A stretch of DNA of 6,233 nt from NCBI GenBank assembly GCA_947496905.1, contig CANMEW010000006.1, positions 7,741 through 13,973 on the forward strand. Reading direction: 5' to 3'. The translations under genes were made by a program, and so were the position numbers. Source of the DNA: Rickettsiales bacterium (GTDB taxonomy: Bacteria; Pseudomonadota; Alphaproteobacteria; Rickettsiales; UBA1997). Below, in pieces: positions 6,198-6,233 of the stretch; the first letter of the stretch is position 1, and each line of letters opens with the position of its first letter. Below the pieces are notes generated by a model. It made no database searches, was not told the origin of the DNA, and saw only the letters and a list, made by a program, of their open reading frames with translations.

Positions 6198-6233
6198 GCG
6201 GATCAAGACACCGTTAGTTAATTATTTTTTTCC

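Larger units (their letters stand above)
6021..6233. other. Gene-free region upstream of the barrel-protein operon
   Basis: No frame on either strand supports a gene. All three minus frames meet stops within the first 18 nt from the right edge, and plus-strand candidate starts close within about 15 codons. The half next to the gene (6021-6147) is AT-rich and should contain the promoter for the minus-strand operon, but I find no convincing -35/-10 pair. It includes a perfect TTTTTTAAAAAA palindrome at 6134-6145. The part from about 6148 to 6215 is GC-richer and has several short complementary segments, followed by an AT-rich end with a T-run at 6225-6231. Confidence 0.6.

Noticed and set aside
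6148..6215. tRNA gene in the right-end GC-richer patch
   Set aside because: GTTCAAGG on the minus strand looks like a T-loop, but the flanking stem bases do not pair and no acceptor stem or anticodon arm can be built.

Overview
This 6.2 kb window looks like chromosomal DNA from a Gram-negative bacterium, most likely an AT-leaning alphaproteobacterium. The best evidence is a class I (archaeal-type) lysyl-tRNA synthetase. Among Gram-negatives this enzyme is typical of Alphaproteobacteria (it also occurs in spirochaetes and archaea), and the motifs here match the alphaproteobacterial form as I know it. A beta-barrel outer-membrane protein and two exported thioredoxin-fold proteins support a two-membrane envelope. 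The lineage call is an inference from family knowledge, not from a database search.

Layout: two gene clusters converge on an 88-nt spacer (2813-2900). The plus-strand cluster is a possible C-terminal tail of an upstream gene (1-51), an unrecognised 222-residue protein (95-763), a membrane-anchored thioredoxin-like protein (741-1376) and cysteinyl-tRNA synthetase cysS (1376-2812). The last two genes overlap by one base. The minus-strand cluster, read from the right, is a signal-peptide-bearing outer-membrane barrel protein with a CxCxC cluster at its mature N-terminus (6020-5013), a periplasmic TlpA-like thioredoxin with a CAEC active site (4982-4488) and class I lysyl-tRNA synthetase lysK (4478-2901). 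The spacers are 30 and 9 nt. The rightmost 213 nt have no gene but contain an inverted repeat and a GC-richer patch with short stem-loops.

How the genes fit together: each cluster pairs an aminoacyl-tRNA synthetase with an extracytoplasmic thiol oxidoreductase, so the arrangement is roughly mirror-symmetric around the spacer. cysS and lysK are housekeeping translation genes. The TlpA-like protein and the cysteine-bearing barrel protein plausibly form an envelope redox pair in which the thioredoxin keeps the clustered cysteines reduced or helps load a ligand on them. That is inference from adjacency and motifs. Most starts in the window lack a clear Shine-Dalgarno sequence. One internal GGAG makes the start of the first thioredoxin-like gene ambiguous.

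I see no mobile element, CRISPR array, tRNA or rRNA. Nothing here proves a new multi-gene system. The least explained items are the orphan 222-residue protein, the CxCxC barrel/TlpA pair and the structured right-end intergenic region.
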